A DNA stretch of 64,000 bases, taken from assembly GCF_000150275.1 (NCBI RefSeq), contig NW_002060954.1, forward strand, positions 767,118 through 831,117, given 5' to 3'. A program made the translations under genes and the position numbers. Each line of letters opens with the position of its first letter. The first letter of the stretch is position 1. Source of the stretch: Trichoplax adhaerens. Taxonomy: Eukaryota > Placozoa > Uniplacotomia > Trichoplacea > Trichoplacidae. Below the pieces are notes generated by a model. It did not search any database and was not told the DNA's origin. It was given only the letters and a program-made list of their open reading frames with translations. Of this stretch, positions 1 to 13,547 are shown piece by piece.

Positions 1-1
1 T

Positions 2-79
2 CTGAATAACGTTCATGGAATACAACAAGATGGAGGAAATGAGAATTTCACCAAATCGATTGATGAAGTGTTTTACTGA
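2..79 (+). CDS. Possible last exon of an upstream gene (partial)
   Basis: The window opens with a short stretch that stays open in only one forward frame and ends in TGA at 77-79, giving about 25 residues ending in SIDEVFY. It lies about 260 bases before the CEBPZ start codon, so it could be the 3' end of a preceding gene on the same strand. The stretch is short enough to be open by chance. No family is recognised. Confidence 0.2.
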   Translation: MNNVHGIQQDGGNENFTKSIDEVFY

Positions 80-339
80 GAGGCTTTTTTTAGACTAGTG
101 GTAGCCAATCTAGCACTCGCTCTTTTATATCAGCGGTCACTGCTGTATGGTACGCTGTACTACGACGACCGACAGTACGACGTATGGAATAGTGCCTGAT
201 ACTGTAATTGCGATTACTGTACAGAACATGTGGTTAATAAAACTAGTCGAGTATAGACAAGACTGGATTGTGTTGGGTAGATAGTTGGTTGTCGTCCACT
301 TGATCTCCACCTGCTGAGCTGCAAGTTGAGCTAGGAGTC
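80..339 (+). promoter_or_regulatory. Region upstream of CEBPZ
   Basis: This stretch precedes the CEBPZ start codon and should contain its promoter and 5' UTR. It has scattered GTAC steps, for example around 150-180 and near 220, but no dense TACWG cluster like those in the divergent gaps further right. No TATA box or other specific element can be assigned with confidence. Confidence 0.35.
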
Positions 340-3300
340 ATGGCTTCTGCAAAGAATGATCTCCAAATGGAAGATATTATCGCTCTTAGTGGTGATGAGG
401 TAAATAACGATGTTTCTACTGTAGATATTCAGTTAGTAATGTCGTAGTGAATCAACTGAAAATTTAGAGCTACACTTTGCTTGGACCTAGATTGTATTCT
501 TTGTGGACGAAATCATGTCAAGAATTTGCAACATTACAAATAAAGTACAGTAGGAACTGGTCTAGACATGACTATCGTTAGGTTAATCAATGCTATTGCA
601 CACTTATACGTATTATAGGACAGGAATACTCGATAAGATTCAGCTAACTATCTGATCTAATTCGTATTGTATCTACGAGGGATCATAATAGAACGACGAT
701 TTTGTAATATCTATTTAATAGAAAACCAAAACGATACAGGATTTAGTTGACCTGACTGTTCTGGTGTACTGCACTCCAGAATGGTAGCAATCATTATCAT
801 CATTTTAGATTATTACTTATTATATAAAGAGGTGTTACTCACTTATTAACTACTGTAGAAATTCTTAATTCTTGATGCAACAACCTATTTATTGCATGCA
901 TAGATAGTCGTTAAGGCTAAAATTATCTAGCTTTTTATTGCCTCTAGCCATTCTTACAAACCTAATGATATATATTTAATATGTAGTATATATATATAAT
1001 ATTGTGTAAATATGCTAATAGGATGATTTCAAGTTAATACAATCTGTTGATGGCGATGTCATTGGAGATATCGATACTGATAGTGCTTTCAAGGACGTTG
1101 GTAAAGACATTGCCCAAAAGGAGGTAAATATTTGAATTTTCTGTAATCGCCATCTAGAGGAAGGGTATAACCAACTTCTGTTTATTTTTCTATCTGGGTG
1201 ATAATCCTTGCGTAAAGATTAATTAGTAATAGTGTAAATCAATGTAGCATAATAACTAACCTGCTACAACAGTTGCTTCTCTATATTGTCTAAAGTTCTC
1301 TGGTTTTTTATTGCAGATAAAGTCTTTAATCAAGGACATTGGTTTAGCTAAGTTCCAATTAGGAGCAACAGTTTCTACTGCAATACAAGCTCACGATCTT
1401 AACTATGCAGAAAGTAAGGATAAAAAGAAATCAAAGAAAAAGCAAAAAAAGATATCGAATGACAGTATTCAAAATAATACTGGGACCGTAAACAGGGATC
1501 AATCTGTGTCTAACATTGGCAATGCGAAGGATCAACAAATATTAGAGAATACTAGTACATTAGCAAGAAATAATCAGACTCTCCCAGATAATAATGACCA
1601 ATCTAAAATATTTCAAAAAGTTCTGCCATGCTCTTTCCATACTACAATTCGAAAATATTTACTTCTAGAACTAGATGGTCTATGGTATAAGGTTACTATG
1701 AAAGAAATCATCAGTTTATTACTATTTCTGATTTAATATCAATTTTATTTGAGTAGTGCAAATATATGCCTAGACACTATACTATTAACCTATTTTTTGA
1801 TCAATCCTTCAATCAGGATCTGGAAGAATGTCAGGAAACTATTCCAAAATCAGATATAAGAAAATCCACCTCTGACGTGCTTAAAACATACGAAAATGTT
1901 GCATCTGAATTAATATCGAATGAAAGCGAACTTTATCATCATAGTTAGTGCTTATAAAGTTATTTTATGCTAAGCATCAGGTCTTTAACATATTTAACTT
2001 ATATTAATTTATTATTTCATGAAATGTATATATATATTTAAAGAAAAATCAAAAGATAGAAAAAGTGATTTCGATTGGTTAAAAACAGTTATGGCTTCGG
2101 GTACACTTACTGATAAAACCGCCGCACATGCTGTGCTGTTACAGGTGCTGCAACGGATGTAGTGAAAATGTTTCCATTTCCTTTCTTTATATTATTACAT
2201 AAAAATTATATGAAACATACTTCAGGGAAGATACTGTACGATCATTACAACTTTGCAGGCATCACCTATGCTTAAATTTCATAACTTCTGTAAATAAGGA
2301 AATATGTATGATTTATAATTGATCCAATGTACTGATGATAATAGGAATCTCCCGTGCATAACTTACAAAGTCTCAAAAGTCTTATTGGGATGAGTAAAAA
2401 AAAAGGAAAAAGGGAATCTCTTTTGGCACTTGGTACAATAAATATTGTCACTATGATTTACATCAATTACAGTATAAATTAATTCTATGATTTTATCGTA
2501 GAGTATAAATTGTAATACAAGATCTTATTGTTGTTAGATACCCTAAAAGAAGTTCTACTTTCCAATTTACTGCCTGATGATAGAAAATTGAAGAAATTGT
2601 CTCAGGTATAGCAAATTAATATAGGATTAATAACTGCAATTGGTATGTACACAATGATAACTTTGTTTCTACTCGCATTCTATTATATTCGTGCATATTT
2701 AATCTATTTTAGCAACCATTGCATGTCTTGAATGAATTGCACGACTCAAATAAAGATGTAGAACTGCGTGATAAGCTACTAATATACTGGCATTTTGAAC
2801 AACAATTAAAAGATCTATATGCTGAGCTTATATCTATTATAAAGGTATACTATCGCAGTGTTGAATCGCTGCTATCGTATTACTTAGGAATAGTTAATTA
2901 TATAATTACATAGCACCTAAAAATTGAGTTTCTATTCTGATTCTAGAACATGCTGAATGATTCTATACTACATATTAAAAATAAAGTCCTCGGTATGATT
3001 TTGTACATTTATTAGAGTTTTCTAGTAGTAAATAATGAATTATTACATAAGGCTAAAAGATCTCTGTTCTCATGATTAGGAATATTGTTTGATCTATTTT
3101 GCGGAAAGCCTGAACTAGAAAATGTATGATGTCAATTTGTTTGAGAGATTTTATTTATATTCCGGTAATAAGTTCTGTTATTTATAACTTCATAACAGGT
3201 TACTTTGCCAATGATTGTTAATAAACTTGGTGATCCAGAAAAAAAAGTAGCCTCTAAAACTACCTTTATACTTCAACGTATTTGTAAGTAATAAGTCTAT

Positions 3301-6300
3301 TCATTCGATCAGGGAGTAACATGCAACTAAATTTTACACATTATTACTTAGTAACTAGACATCCGAATATGAAGTTAATCGTTATTACAGAAATTGAACA
3401 ACTTCTATTTCGACCCAATATTACAGAAAGGGCACAGTATGTGTATTAGAAGATCGATTTTGGATATCTTAAGCAATATATAGTTGTACCTCATTTGCTT
3501 CGTCGTTCATTTTAATTATTGATTTAAATATCGAGATCGAAAACTTATTCTACAGATATTATGCTATATGCGTTTTAAACCAAATCCTTCTTACCCGAAA
3601 AGAATCATCTATCGCAGCTAAATTAATTAAAATCTATATTTCACTATTTAAGGTAATTAATATAGTTATTGTTACTTTTCATTCATAAGATCGTTTTTAA
3701 AAAGCCTGTAACTACCCCAAACTTTTAATTAGGCTGCAGTGAAACGAAAAGGTTCCGATACTAGAATAACGAGTTCTATCCTTATTGGTACAAATAGAGC
3801 GTATCCCTTTGCTAAAGGTAAATAAATGCAAGTTGTATGTGTCGCTTGCTTATATTCAGCTATTATTCAAACTTCGTTTGAAAATTAGATAATGACATAA
3901 AATCAATCGAAGAACAAGTGGACAATCTATTCCGAATGGTACATGCAGACAATTTTACAATAAGTGTTCAAGTATGACCACATATTTCATTTTTTATTTT
4001 ATTATTTCGGTTGAATTACACTCAATTACGAACTAAGTCTTGACGCGTCTTTTATCAGGTTCTTATGCTATTATATCAAATGATAGATATCAGGTAATGT
4101 TTAAGCGACTTACTCTTTACCTGTACACATTTATTTACTTCATGCTAGCTTTGCCTATGCGGACTTACATAGCATATTTTTCCGTAGACAATCTATGACT
4201 GATCGCTTCTATCAAAGCCTATATTTCAAATTACAAGATTCTAAATTACGAAAATCGTCGAAACAAGTATGTTAAAAAGTTTAGCCTTGATAAAATTAAT
4301 TGTATAAAATTTTGGAACTGAATGCCACTTTCAAATTTAGGCGCTTTTCCTCAATCTTGTTTATAAAGCTCTAAAGTCTGATAGCGTGCTGAGCCGAGTC
4401 AAGGTAAATACTTTAAAGAAATATGATTTTATTCAATATATTAAATTTTTAAATCCTAATAGGCATTTGTTAAGAGACTGTTGCAAGTTTGTACACACGA
4501 GCAACCGCCATTTGTTTGCGGTACTCTTTACATGTTATCGGAAGTAAGTTAATACAACAAAGATGTATGCATAACATAGTTTTAATCACACGTATAAATG
4601 TTAACTTGGACATAGCTAATATCAACACAGATTCTATCCTGACATACTGTCACTTTCCTTCCCACATTTAGATATTTAAATTAAAGCCCGGATTAAAAAC
4701 GTTGTTACTTCGTGCAGAGGTATGTTCGGAATAACTCAAAACTGGAATTTATATAAAATATTATCACTCTCTTAATATGAATTTTATGAAATGTAGGGCT
4801 CGGATGAAGAAGAACATTTCGATGATGCAGATGATAGTGATACGGAATTGGATAAAAATGCTATTCTCGATGTCAATATAAAAGGACCAAGTGAAGTTAC
4901 AAGCGATACATCTGGCTATTTGCATCGTAGCAAGAAGGCAACGAACTATGATGTAAAGCAGCGAAATCCTTTATATTGTGGAGCAGAATATTCAAGCATG
5001 TGGGAACTGAGAAAGGTTCGGTTTATATTTAAAAAATAAATTTTATGAATAGCTTTAATTCATGACTTATCTGTAATAGCGTACCTAAATTTTAATATTC
5101 TTTTACTAGTTAAAAAATCATTATCACGCTACAGTTGTCCACTTTGCTGATACGCTACTGAAAGTAAGTAAATTTCTAAGTTATGAGTTTAACTACTAGT
5201 TTGAAATTTTTAATAACAAAGCTTCCTTCTAATAAGGGCTACACAATTGATTATACTGGGGATCCATTGAGTGATTTCACGCTTATGCGGTTAGTCGCGC
5301 TATTATGCTCTCTTAGGATTTCTGATTTGATTTACATGTCCGCATAGAGCTTGAAACGATATGTTGTTAGATAACTTTACGTCCCACTGTCTATGTTATT
5401 ATTGTCTTTCTATATCCATACTGCCTTGAATTAATTCATTAATTATTGCATGATATCTTAATCTTAATTCATTTTTGATACTCAATAGATTCTTGGATAG
5501 ATTCGCTTATAAGAATCCCAAAAAGCAGATAAGCGGTATATAGAATCATAAAAGTGTTAATTTTTAGAATGTTCAGTAACATTATTTTTTTGTAATATCA
5601 ACTATGCAAGATCATGGAGGCTCAGTCATGCAGGTACATTATAAAAATAGCTGAAAATGTGATAACAGTAAAATTAGCTCTTTTTAAATCAACATTTTGA
5701 ATAACTTCATATAAGCGGCGATTACATTCCCAACGCCTGAGAGAAGAACCTGTCAACTCTAAAATTTTCTTAAACAAGTCAATCGAAGAGATAGAACCCG
5801 ACGAAGTGTTCTTTTATCGGTATATTTATCACTTTCTGTTATAGTCTACACTTAAATGTGTCAATGTTTTTCACAGGTTATAATCACAATATTTAAGATT
5901 AATGAATACCTACTGACAGATATTTTAAGAAATGTGAGGAAGAAGAAGCTAATGTAATAAGACTAGCCGCAAAAAAGAAGCGGCAAAAGGATATGCAAGA
6001 CTTTGATATGGATGAAATAGATTCTGCTGAAGGTAACGTATGGGCACATTAATAATATAGGAGCACACTCATTGCTAATTTTCTGTATTTTGTTTCTATT
6101 GCTTTTTCGATGTTTTGTTACTAGAAAATGAAAAATCAGGAGAATTAGATTTTGCTAGGTTTGCTATGTTAATTCGAACATTTGCAGGGTTAAATATAAA
6201 TTTAACATATAAATTACTTTCGTAGTGATCTGAGTAATGCGAAAAAAACGAAAAAACGAAAGAAGGCGACAGACGATTCTGATGAAGAAGACGATGAAGG

Positions 6301-7161
6301 TTGAAAGCTTGTCGGATTATTTTATATATCACTTAAATGAAAGCTCATGTTGTGAAATATTACCTTTATTCGATTAGATTATGATTATGACGACATGAAT
6401 GAATCTGATGAAAACGACGGTATTAGTCTTTTAGTATCAATGCATATTTACTGTTTTGAACTAAGGTTTTGATGCTCTGAATTTCAAATTTTAATTATTT
6501 GTTTCTAACGTAGCTAACAATTTATCGGAAGAAAAATTAACTAAGGTATTTACAGGGATGACCATTGATACTTTCGAGAGAATTATTACTCTAATAAGGC
6601 GCAGATTTGGGCGAAAGTGAAAAGTGTAGTTTAAAATATAAAACGTATATTCAAATTTTTGATGTAGTTACTTTTGGATGAAATGACCCCTGATGAAGAT
6701 GAAGATAATGATGATGGATCGAATGAAGGCAGTGTTGCAAAGAGGTACATGTACATTACTTACTAACCTCGTTAGCGAATGATAGAGTCATTTAATAAAT
6801 GTTTTAATGCACACCAGCTAATGGAAATATGTGTTAATGTCCTGCTAGGCCAAATAAGGATATCATGTCCATGTTTGCAGATGCTGAAGAGGTTGTTATT
6901 AGAAGCGATAGAAAATCTTTGTTAAGCAATTGTTAAAGACTTAACGAAAGTTATTTTTTTTAGTTTTCTCATCTACTAGAAGAACCAAGTAAAGAAAATT
7001 CGTCAAAACAATTGGAATGGGAATCAAAGCAAAATAATATAAACAAGTCGAAACAGAGGCGTAAAAAATTTAAGAAACAAAGACCTGTGGAAAATTATGG
7101 TTCTAGAAATAAATCGAAATCACCCAGTAGCAAAAATCGTAATCAACACCGAATTAAATAG
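340..7161 (+). CDS. CEBPZ: CCAAT/enhancer-binding protein zeta (Noc1/Mak21-type ribosome biogenesis factor)
   Basis: A gene of about 34 small exons, from ATG 340 to TAG 7159-7161. Exons traced with matching phases include 340-399, 1022-1123, 1317-1691, 1817-1943, 2044-2144, 2345-2432, 2538-2605, 2713-2844, 3199-3283, 3352-3436, 3556-3652, 3733-3817, 4188-4266, 4341-4403, 4463-4543, 4797-5015 and 5716-5819. The family is shown by successive blocks: DWLKTVMASGTLTDK, DTLKEVLLSNLLPD, RHPNMK, IGTNRAYPFAK, QRNPLYCGAEYSSMWELRK and IEPDEVFFYR. Together these form the conserved CBF/Mak21 core. Beyond about 5920 the exons are tiny and encode acidic and Lys-rich tail sequence, ending with a block like the vertebrate C-terminus (FSHLLEEP, then a basic tail). 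Family members act in nucleolar 60S subunit assembly as helical-repeat scaffolds. The exact splice pattern of the acidic exons (about 6590-6900) is uncertain. The downstream neighbour is convergent, 308 bases away. Confidence 0.93.
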
Positions 7162-7469
7162 CAAAACATTTGCTTGCTTTAAGATTTTTATTTTAAAGTA
7201 AACGTTTTAGGGAAATTTTATTTTATATTTGATCGAAATTATAATTTGAGAGGGAATATTACGGTTTTTAAGATCTGGTTTTAGAAATAACGATGGTAGT
7301 TAATGGGGATAAATCAACTGACACTATTTAAAGAATACTGTCTTAAATGAAATATTCCTACACATTAAATTCGATTCATCCAACCAGGAATCGTTTATCA
7401 TCTATAAATTAATTGATTTTTGAGATCTCTTTACTTGATATCATTTAATGTAAAATGTTGATTATAATT
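7162..7469. other. Convergent gap CEBPZ / C16orf89-like
   Basis: AT-rich 3' flanks of two tail-to-tail genes; both polyadenylation regions should lie here. No TACWG cluster, gene or RNA is seen. Confidence 0.5.
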
Positions 7470-9698
7470 TTACAGTCGTCTATAATTATAACCCATTCGA
7501 TAGGGTCGTCGTCTTTTGAACAATTTACGAATGATATAAAGTAATGCGATTATAATAAAGATGAATACGAAGTAATATTGATAGTAATGATATCGTGAAC
7601 TAATTCTATTATTGACGGTGCTAATTTTTTCGATTGTTCGATAGTCGAGATCAATGCTCGTATTAACTATTCTATCAAAAGTGGATGTAGTCGTGTTATT
7701 GAAGACTGTACTGGTAAGAGTAGTAGCAATATTCGAAGCCTCTGTAGTATTCAGACTTTCATCGCGGAATTGAGCAATTTTCATTTTTAGTAAAATTCGA
7801 CGTAGATAGAGAGCATGAAATGCTATAGCCATGCCGGTTAAGCGCATTGAACATCCATCTAAAGTGAATGATAGATAGTAGATGATGTAGCAAGAAATAA
7901 TACATTTACTGATACGAAAAAGACATTACATCGAAGATAACCTAAAATTCATCTACATGGTAATATATGAAACCTACGGAACTAAGGAAAAAGATAGTAC
8001 CTTTTAATTTAGGGCAATAGGCATCTTGCTTCTCATTATGGTCGATATTTCGAATTTTTCTCCTTGATTTAGACATTGAGAAACATCCACTAAACGATTG
8101 GTATTGAAAAACTTCTTTCATAAAATTATAATTGTAGAAATCTGAGAAGCCAGATGCTGCACAAAATACGATTTCCTCTAAAAATATTTGTTGAGCTTGA
8201 ATCATTTTAAGATCGTATTGCTCATATAAAGTTTTAACCTCCAGATAAGCATAAGAACAAAATGCTTGCAGTAAATCATTTACGTCATGGTATTTGCTAT
8301 GATGAAGTAAACGTTGTGTCACTTGTGCATGACATTTTAAATCTTTTGCGAGCATAAAATAGATAATTTGCCGTACAAGCTTATGACCTTGTAGGTCTTC
8401 CAGGATGTTACTCTGCCAGCATTCAGCTGATATTGTACATGGCATAGCATTTCTTTGACCCATTAACTCGTTTAGGCAAGCCATACCGTAATCATTACCA
8501 TGATGTATCCCATGATCGTATATACGTTCATTTCGAATCTGAACAGGTATGAGCTTAAATTCACGGTCCAAATTAGATAATTTCCAAGGTTGCGATACTA
8601 GGGTGTTACTACTTGAATGATATTTTTGATTTTTCTTCGACCAATATGTAGCTTCAGATGTTGCATCAGCCAGTAGTAACCGAGAGATTTGATGATACAT
8701 TTGTAAAGCATCATAATACAGCGTCATATTAAAAAAGCGCCGATCATTAGTAATAACTTCAAATTGTCCTATTGCCAGTAAAAATAAAATGAATAATTAA
8801 TTATACTTTTAATTTAAAGCGAGTGAAAATTAATTTGCTATCTCACGAGCATTAAGATAACTATGATGAGTTATTTATAGTATCGCTCGTTTTGTAAAGC
8901 ATGGAATTACGATTGAATCGCTTAGGTTCACTGCAAGATACGATTCTAGGATAATTACTCTTGGACAACTGGTAAAAATTAAGTCACAATATTGCATTAC
9001 TGCATGTTATTTTTGTAATCTGATTTCATATAAAATTTCGTTTGAGCAGAAATAAGCAATCTCTAATTCCTTTATCTTACAAATCATTTCAAATCTTTAA
9101 GAAATGTAAGGGTTAACTTTATATAACTATATCGGACCCTAAATTTATCGATTGAAAGATAATACCACAGTAACCGGGTTAATATAGATCTGTAATGCAT
9201 TTTCAATGGTAGATCACTAGACCTCATTTAGCACATACAAATTGAAAAGTCATTAACTGGCAGCCCCGTCGTTTCATACCGTTTATTTATATAATGGCTA
9301 AGTAAGCGTAGAAAGGGTTACAGGAGGCAATTGTCCTGACAGGTCAACTAACATGTAGCACTAAATAAATGCGTATAAGGCAATTTGGATAACTATAATG
9401 TAATACCGGGTAATAATAATATACAGCAGCGAAAATTACAATATGAAAATTAATTAATTCGCATAAACTTAGACAGTTTATTGTATTAATCCATCCACAT
9501 ACCTTGGGCTATTCGTAATCCTATTAGCGACGGTTGGCATAAACGTATATATTGCTTTTGTAAATATGAAACAGCGTTATCTAGAATATCTAATGTTTTT
9601 TCGCCTAATAGATAGTATTTATCGTATAGTTTTACCGTCTTAGAAGTAACAGGGTTAGTAATAATTACAATAATCAGTAAAGCAACAATATAGCGCAT
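7470..9698 (-). CDS. C16orf89-like (UPF0764 / DUF4735) protein with predicted C-terminal membrane anchor
   Basis: Three exons read on the minus strand (9698-9503, 8768-8001, 7858-7470) give 450 residues with matching phases. The start at 9698 was preferred over an in-frame ATG 26 codons upstream because it places a clean signal peptide first (MRYIVALLIIVIITNPVTS). Family marks are HGNDYGMACLNELMG, a Cys-x-Ile-Ser-x2-Cys-Trp block, IVFCAASGFSDF, and KDGCSMRLTGMAIAFHALYL at the exon 2/3 junction. The human homologue is a secreted protein of unknown biochemical role. After the conserved domain this protein runs on for about 100 residues: a Ser/Thr/Asn-rich stretch, then a strongly hydrophobic segment (FVFIFIIIALLYII) followed by Arg/Lys-rich residues. 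That suggests a type I membrane protein. Assignment to the family is confident; function is unknown. Confidence 0.85.
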
Positions 9699-11699
9699 AG
9701 ATGACACTTGTAGCTTTGACACAGCTGGTGCGCTGTTACCATCACCATGTTGCCAAATATAGTCCCTACAGCACATGATTATTATTCTGCAAATATATTC
9801 TGTACCATTAGCTGTGATTAATTACCAGCTATTACAATACATAATCGATTATCTTTTCATATAAAATTGTTTCGTGTTAAATTAATTATGTTACTTGAGT
9901 TTTTTTATATTGATATAATTGTATATAATTTAGTTACTAATTATGTTATTTGAGTCTTTATATTGATATAACTCCTCGTATACCGCTGTATAAATATATA
10001 GTTGCAAGTACAAAGGATTCTTCTACTAGCTTGGCAAGTTATCAACTGATACCAATATCGTACTATAAATTATAAAACCTTAGAATTCATACAACTAGAC
10101 GCGTTAGGAAAATACGGTCATACACCCTCCAAAATTTTCAAAGTTTTTGAATAATTATACTTAATTACGTTTTCATCTTTAAAATAATAAATTCTATTCA
10201 AATAACAACAATTTGAAAACTCCTCTTTACGAATAAGGCAGTAACAAACACCATATCATGATGTATAACAATAATGTAAGAAAATGTTAGACTGGATTTA
10301 AAAACTGTTTATTACTTATTTTTATTTTTTACCCTTCATATTTCGATTTTTGGGGTACATGATGTATGTAGTGGCGACTGGTACTCCATGAAGTGCACAA
10401 CTCCACGTACTGTACTGTAAAGTATGGTTCAAGTACTACTGTACAGTATAATATACAGTACAGTACAGTACTGTACAGTGTACAGTAGTGTTGCGGGCTT
10501 GTCACGTGACCTACAATATATATATATATATACTGTATATATACAGTATATACTGTACAGTATATACAGTATGTCAGTACAGTACTGTACACTCTGCCAT
10601 TGATTGTACAGTACTGTACCATGCATACTGTACTTTTCGTTAACTGTACGGTACACTTTACAGTACTGTACTGTACTGTAGATGTAAAGCCATTAGAGTT
10701 AAGCTCGTATTGCGGTAAAACCGTAAAAGTAAGTCGTAAACACAGTTTAACAGTTTAATCTTCCAATATTTTAGATTTTGGTCCAAGGTAGGTACTTTAC
10801 TATCGCCTTCCCCTTCATGCATTAGATGAAATACAGTATATTAATAATAATCTAGCATCCGGAAGGTTTCTAACCTTCTATTCAAGCTACATCCTTGTAG
10901 TAGTTCTAGACCTACAAATCAATGCACGTATAGCAACAAGTGATTTTTTGGGCACTGTTACATCCTATATTGACTACATTATTGCTTGAATTACAAATTA
11001 AATCAGTAGAATCTATACTTCTTAATGATAATACGTTAATCTATGCGTAGTTTACTCATATGCATTTAAAGTGCTTAACACTATAATTTGGATTAACAGT
11101 AAACATTTAGCGAAATATTCCTATGTTAGAATAGTGCTTTTTTAACTAATCTCACAGAGAGTAGAAAGTAGTCCACAAATCTCACAAAGTGCTACAAGCA
11201 GTCAATCACTTCGACATTACAGTAAATTAAATATACTCTTACGTTACTCTTCATAGACTTACTAATTAGCCCTCTAGAGATCATACCCCTTTTTGTAAAG
11301 ACCAACTCTTGCAATCTTGCTATCACAAACTTGCTTTTGAAAGATGTACAATTGCACATCCCCCTTTATTTAGAATTAGTTTATTAATCCTATTGTTATC
11401 ATGCACTTATTACTCATTGAAATTACCTACCTTTGAGAATTTTTGTCGGTAGACTAACAATATAAATAAAGCTTATAATCTATAAATTACCTGCATATAC
11501 ATAGCTTTCGTTAGTGAGTGAGTAATTTACAAAATTGTATGCTACAACATATAGTATACGTACATCACAGTCCAGTGCGTTACTGCGCAGCAATTTGCAA
11601 ACTTAGCACAGTATACGAGTATATACTTAAGCTGACTACGTAATATTCACCCTTAAATCAGATTTCTATTAACATTTTCCTTTTTAACTCAACTAGCTT
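9699..11699. promoter_or_regulatory. Divergent intergenic region C16orf89-like / 116-aa protein
   Basis: About 2 kb between two genes that start on opposite strands, so it should hold both promoters. The only prominent structure is the TACWG repeat cluster at about 10395-10680 with an embedded TA tract. Apparent open frames across the cluster are Tyr/Cys/Thr/Val-rich translations of the repeat, not genes. The rest (about 10700-11690) is AT-rich without a recognisable gene. Confidence 0.5.
10395..10680. repeat. TACWG (GTACW) period-5 repeat cluster 1
   Basis: Dense runs of TACTG and TACAG units that flip orientation repeatedly, giving short palindromes such as CTGTACAG and CAGTACTG. A TA dinucleotide tract lies inside at about 10517-10560. 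The cluster sits between head-to-head gene starts. Confidence 0.9.
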
Positions 11700-12459
11700 A
11701 TGGAACCTACCTCTGTCAAGGAGGTAAGAGTGTGAGGGTATCTTTCGTAATGTTAAAAGCGCACTTGCTGGCAGATCTACGTTAATGTGCGGATTTATAT
11801 ACACTGTATATTTGTAGTACAGCATATAACATACATAAATGACTATTAATTTAGATTTGTATCGCTCGTTGGATTTAATTAAGTGTTCCATGATAAATTT
11901 TATTGTAATCATATAAAAATTGTTTTTACTACATAAGGATAATTTGACCTGGGATAAATTGAATGCCGCACTAGCTAAGGGAGAAAATGTTGCCGAAATT
12001 TTCAATCTAAAAGTACAAGGTTAAGTTTCTGAAAGCCTGCTATTGTTAAAGAGTGGCACGTGCATCTACATATTAATTATCTTTCACTGATAAAGTAACC
12101 ATTGTAATATATAAAGAAGTTGTAGTCTGTAAAAATTACTTCATAATTCTCAATATAGCTTCGTATGATTAGATAATACTGTAATAAAATAAATCGTTAC
12201 TTAACATACTGTAGGTGATGCAGATAGGAGATGTAATCAAAAGGCACGCAATACCACTGAGAATGTGCAAGATAATATTGAGTTGCTGAACGTTCAGCAC
12301 AATTCTGCAATCGATTCATCTTTCTCCTTTGTTTATTGCCGAGAAGATTGTGAAGCTGTTTTCAGTAATGTGACGGAAAATGACATAAAATTGCTACCAT
12401 CTCGTCCATTCGTTCTTTTAGATGATATTGCAACGATTAGGTCTGCTATAACATATTGA
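11700..12459 (+). CDS. Unknown 116-residue protein, three exons
   Basis: Exons 11700-11723, 11938-12019 and 12215-12459 join in matching phases, with good GT donors (GTAAGA, GTTAAG) and AG acceptors, to give 116 residues. The protein begins MEPTSVKE, has a helical stretch DKLNAALAKGENVAEIFNLK, a polar middle, and ends SRPFVLLDDIATIRSAITY. No signal peptide, membrane segment or recognised motif is visible. Three consistent splice junctions, an ATG directly before the first donor and protein-like composition support a real gene, but the family is not recognised. It is divergent from the C16orf89-like gene (2 kb) and convergent with TMED10 (1.1 kb). Confidence 0.6.
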
Positions 12460-13547
12460 GAACTACTGTACAATACGATTTATACAAACAGTATATATGA
12501 TCCTAAGATTACTAACTTGGTGGCTCTAAACTGTTTTAATTGAACCCTATCATTTATAGATATATTCCGGAAAGTTCGATCAAGAAATAATCTACACAAA
12601 AACTGCCTTATACTGTATTTATGCTTTGATTTTATATTCTAAATATCTGTATATGTATTATACTGTGGATGTGATCTCGATAATGAAACTTTCAACGCTG
12701 TGATAACTTTATTACCAGTTTTTTTGGCTGTATCAGCATCTAGCACATCGTTAATGTTATTCTTAGTCTACTATTTAGCTATATAACGTATACGAACCCA
12801 TCTTCACTAGGACATAATGTCGCCTGTTTGAATATAAATTATACAGTCAATAGCAACATTCCTGAATATGCTAAGTTACAATAAGATATTAGGTTACAAC
12901 TGGAAATGACTATACGGTATTTGTGCTTGACATCAGCTGTCGTCAAATTATGGACCGTTTTTGCTCTTAATTTTATTTATTCAACATAAAGAATTAAAGA
13001 CAATTTCATTTCTTGTTTATGCCTCATGTCATAATAAAGATGGTTTTACGTACAATATTGTCATTAGGATACTATTAACTCGTCGTTCTCTGCGACACAG
13101 TTGCCATAAGAATGCGACAAATATTTAGTTAGTGAAAGTATATATCAATGTATTCCTAATGCCATGTTACCAAATCACATCACTAAATTGCAGTGGTTAC
13201 GTTTGTTAACCTCACACTGTTACACAATTCGGTTGTAGATTACTCGTAGAACTAATGTGTTACTATACCCAATGCAGCGTAGTGTATAGTATTACTATAA
13301 AATAAGGTCTTTCTAAAAATAAAAGCCTATTGATATTAGAGATTACAGGAACTACTAAATGTCAACGATACAACTATGATATTTTAAGCTTCGCGCCGAT
13401 GATAAATTAATTATCATACTCGATTTATTCTTCGTCGCAATTTCAAAAACTGATACACTTCATCGATAACTTCTTAGTAAATTAAGTACATCAATGTATT
13501 GCATATAAGAATATACCAAATGACCGATATCAAGGCAAATATAAACT
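12460..13547. other. Convergent gap 116-aa protein / TMED10
   Basis: About 1.1 kb of AT-rich DNA between two gene ends. It has only isolated TACTGTA-like words and no cluster. Nothing else is recognised. Confidence 0.5.

Noticed and set aside
9699-9776. Upstream in-frame ATG giving a 26-residue longer C16orf89-like protein
   Set aside because: The longer start would bury the signal peptide; the internal ATG at 9698 places it at the N-terminus.
10329-10656. Two overlapping minus-strand open frames rich in Tyr, Cys, Thr and Val
   Set aside because: They are translations of the TACWG and TA repeats; the lack of stops follows from the repeat and no protein family fits.
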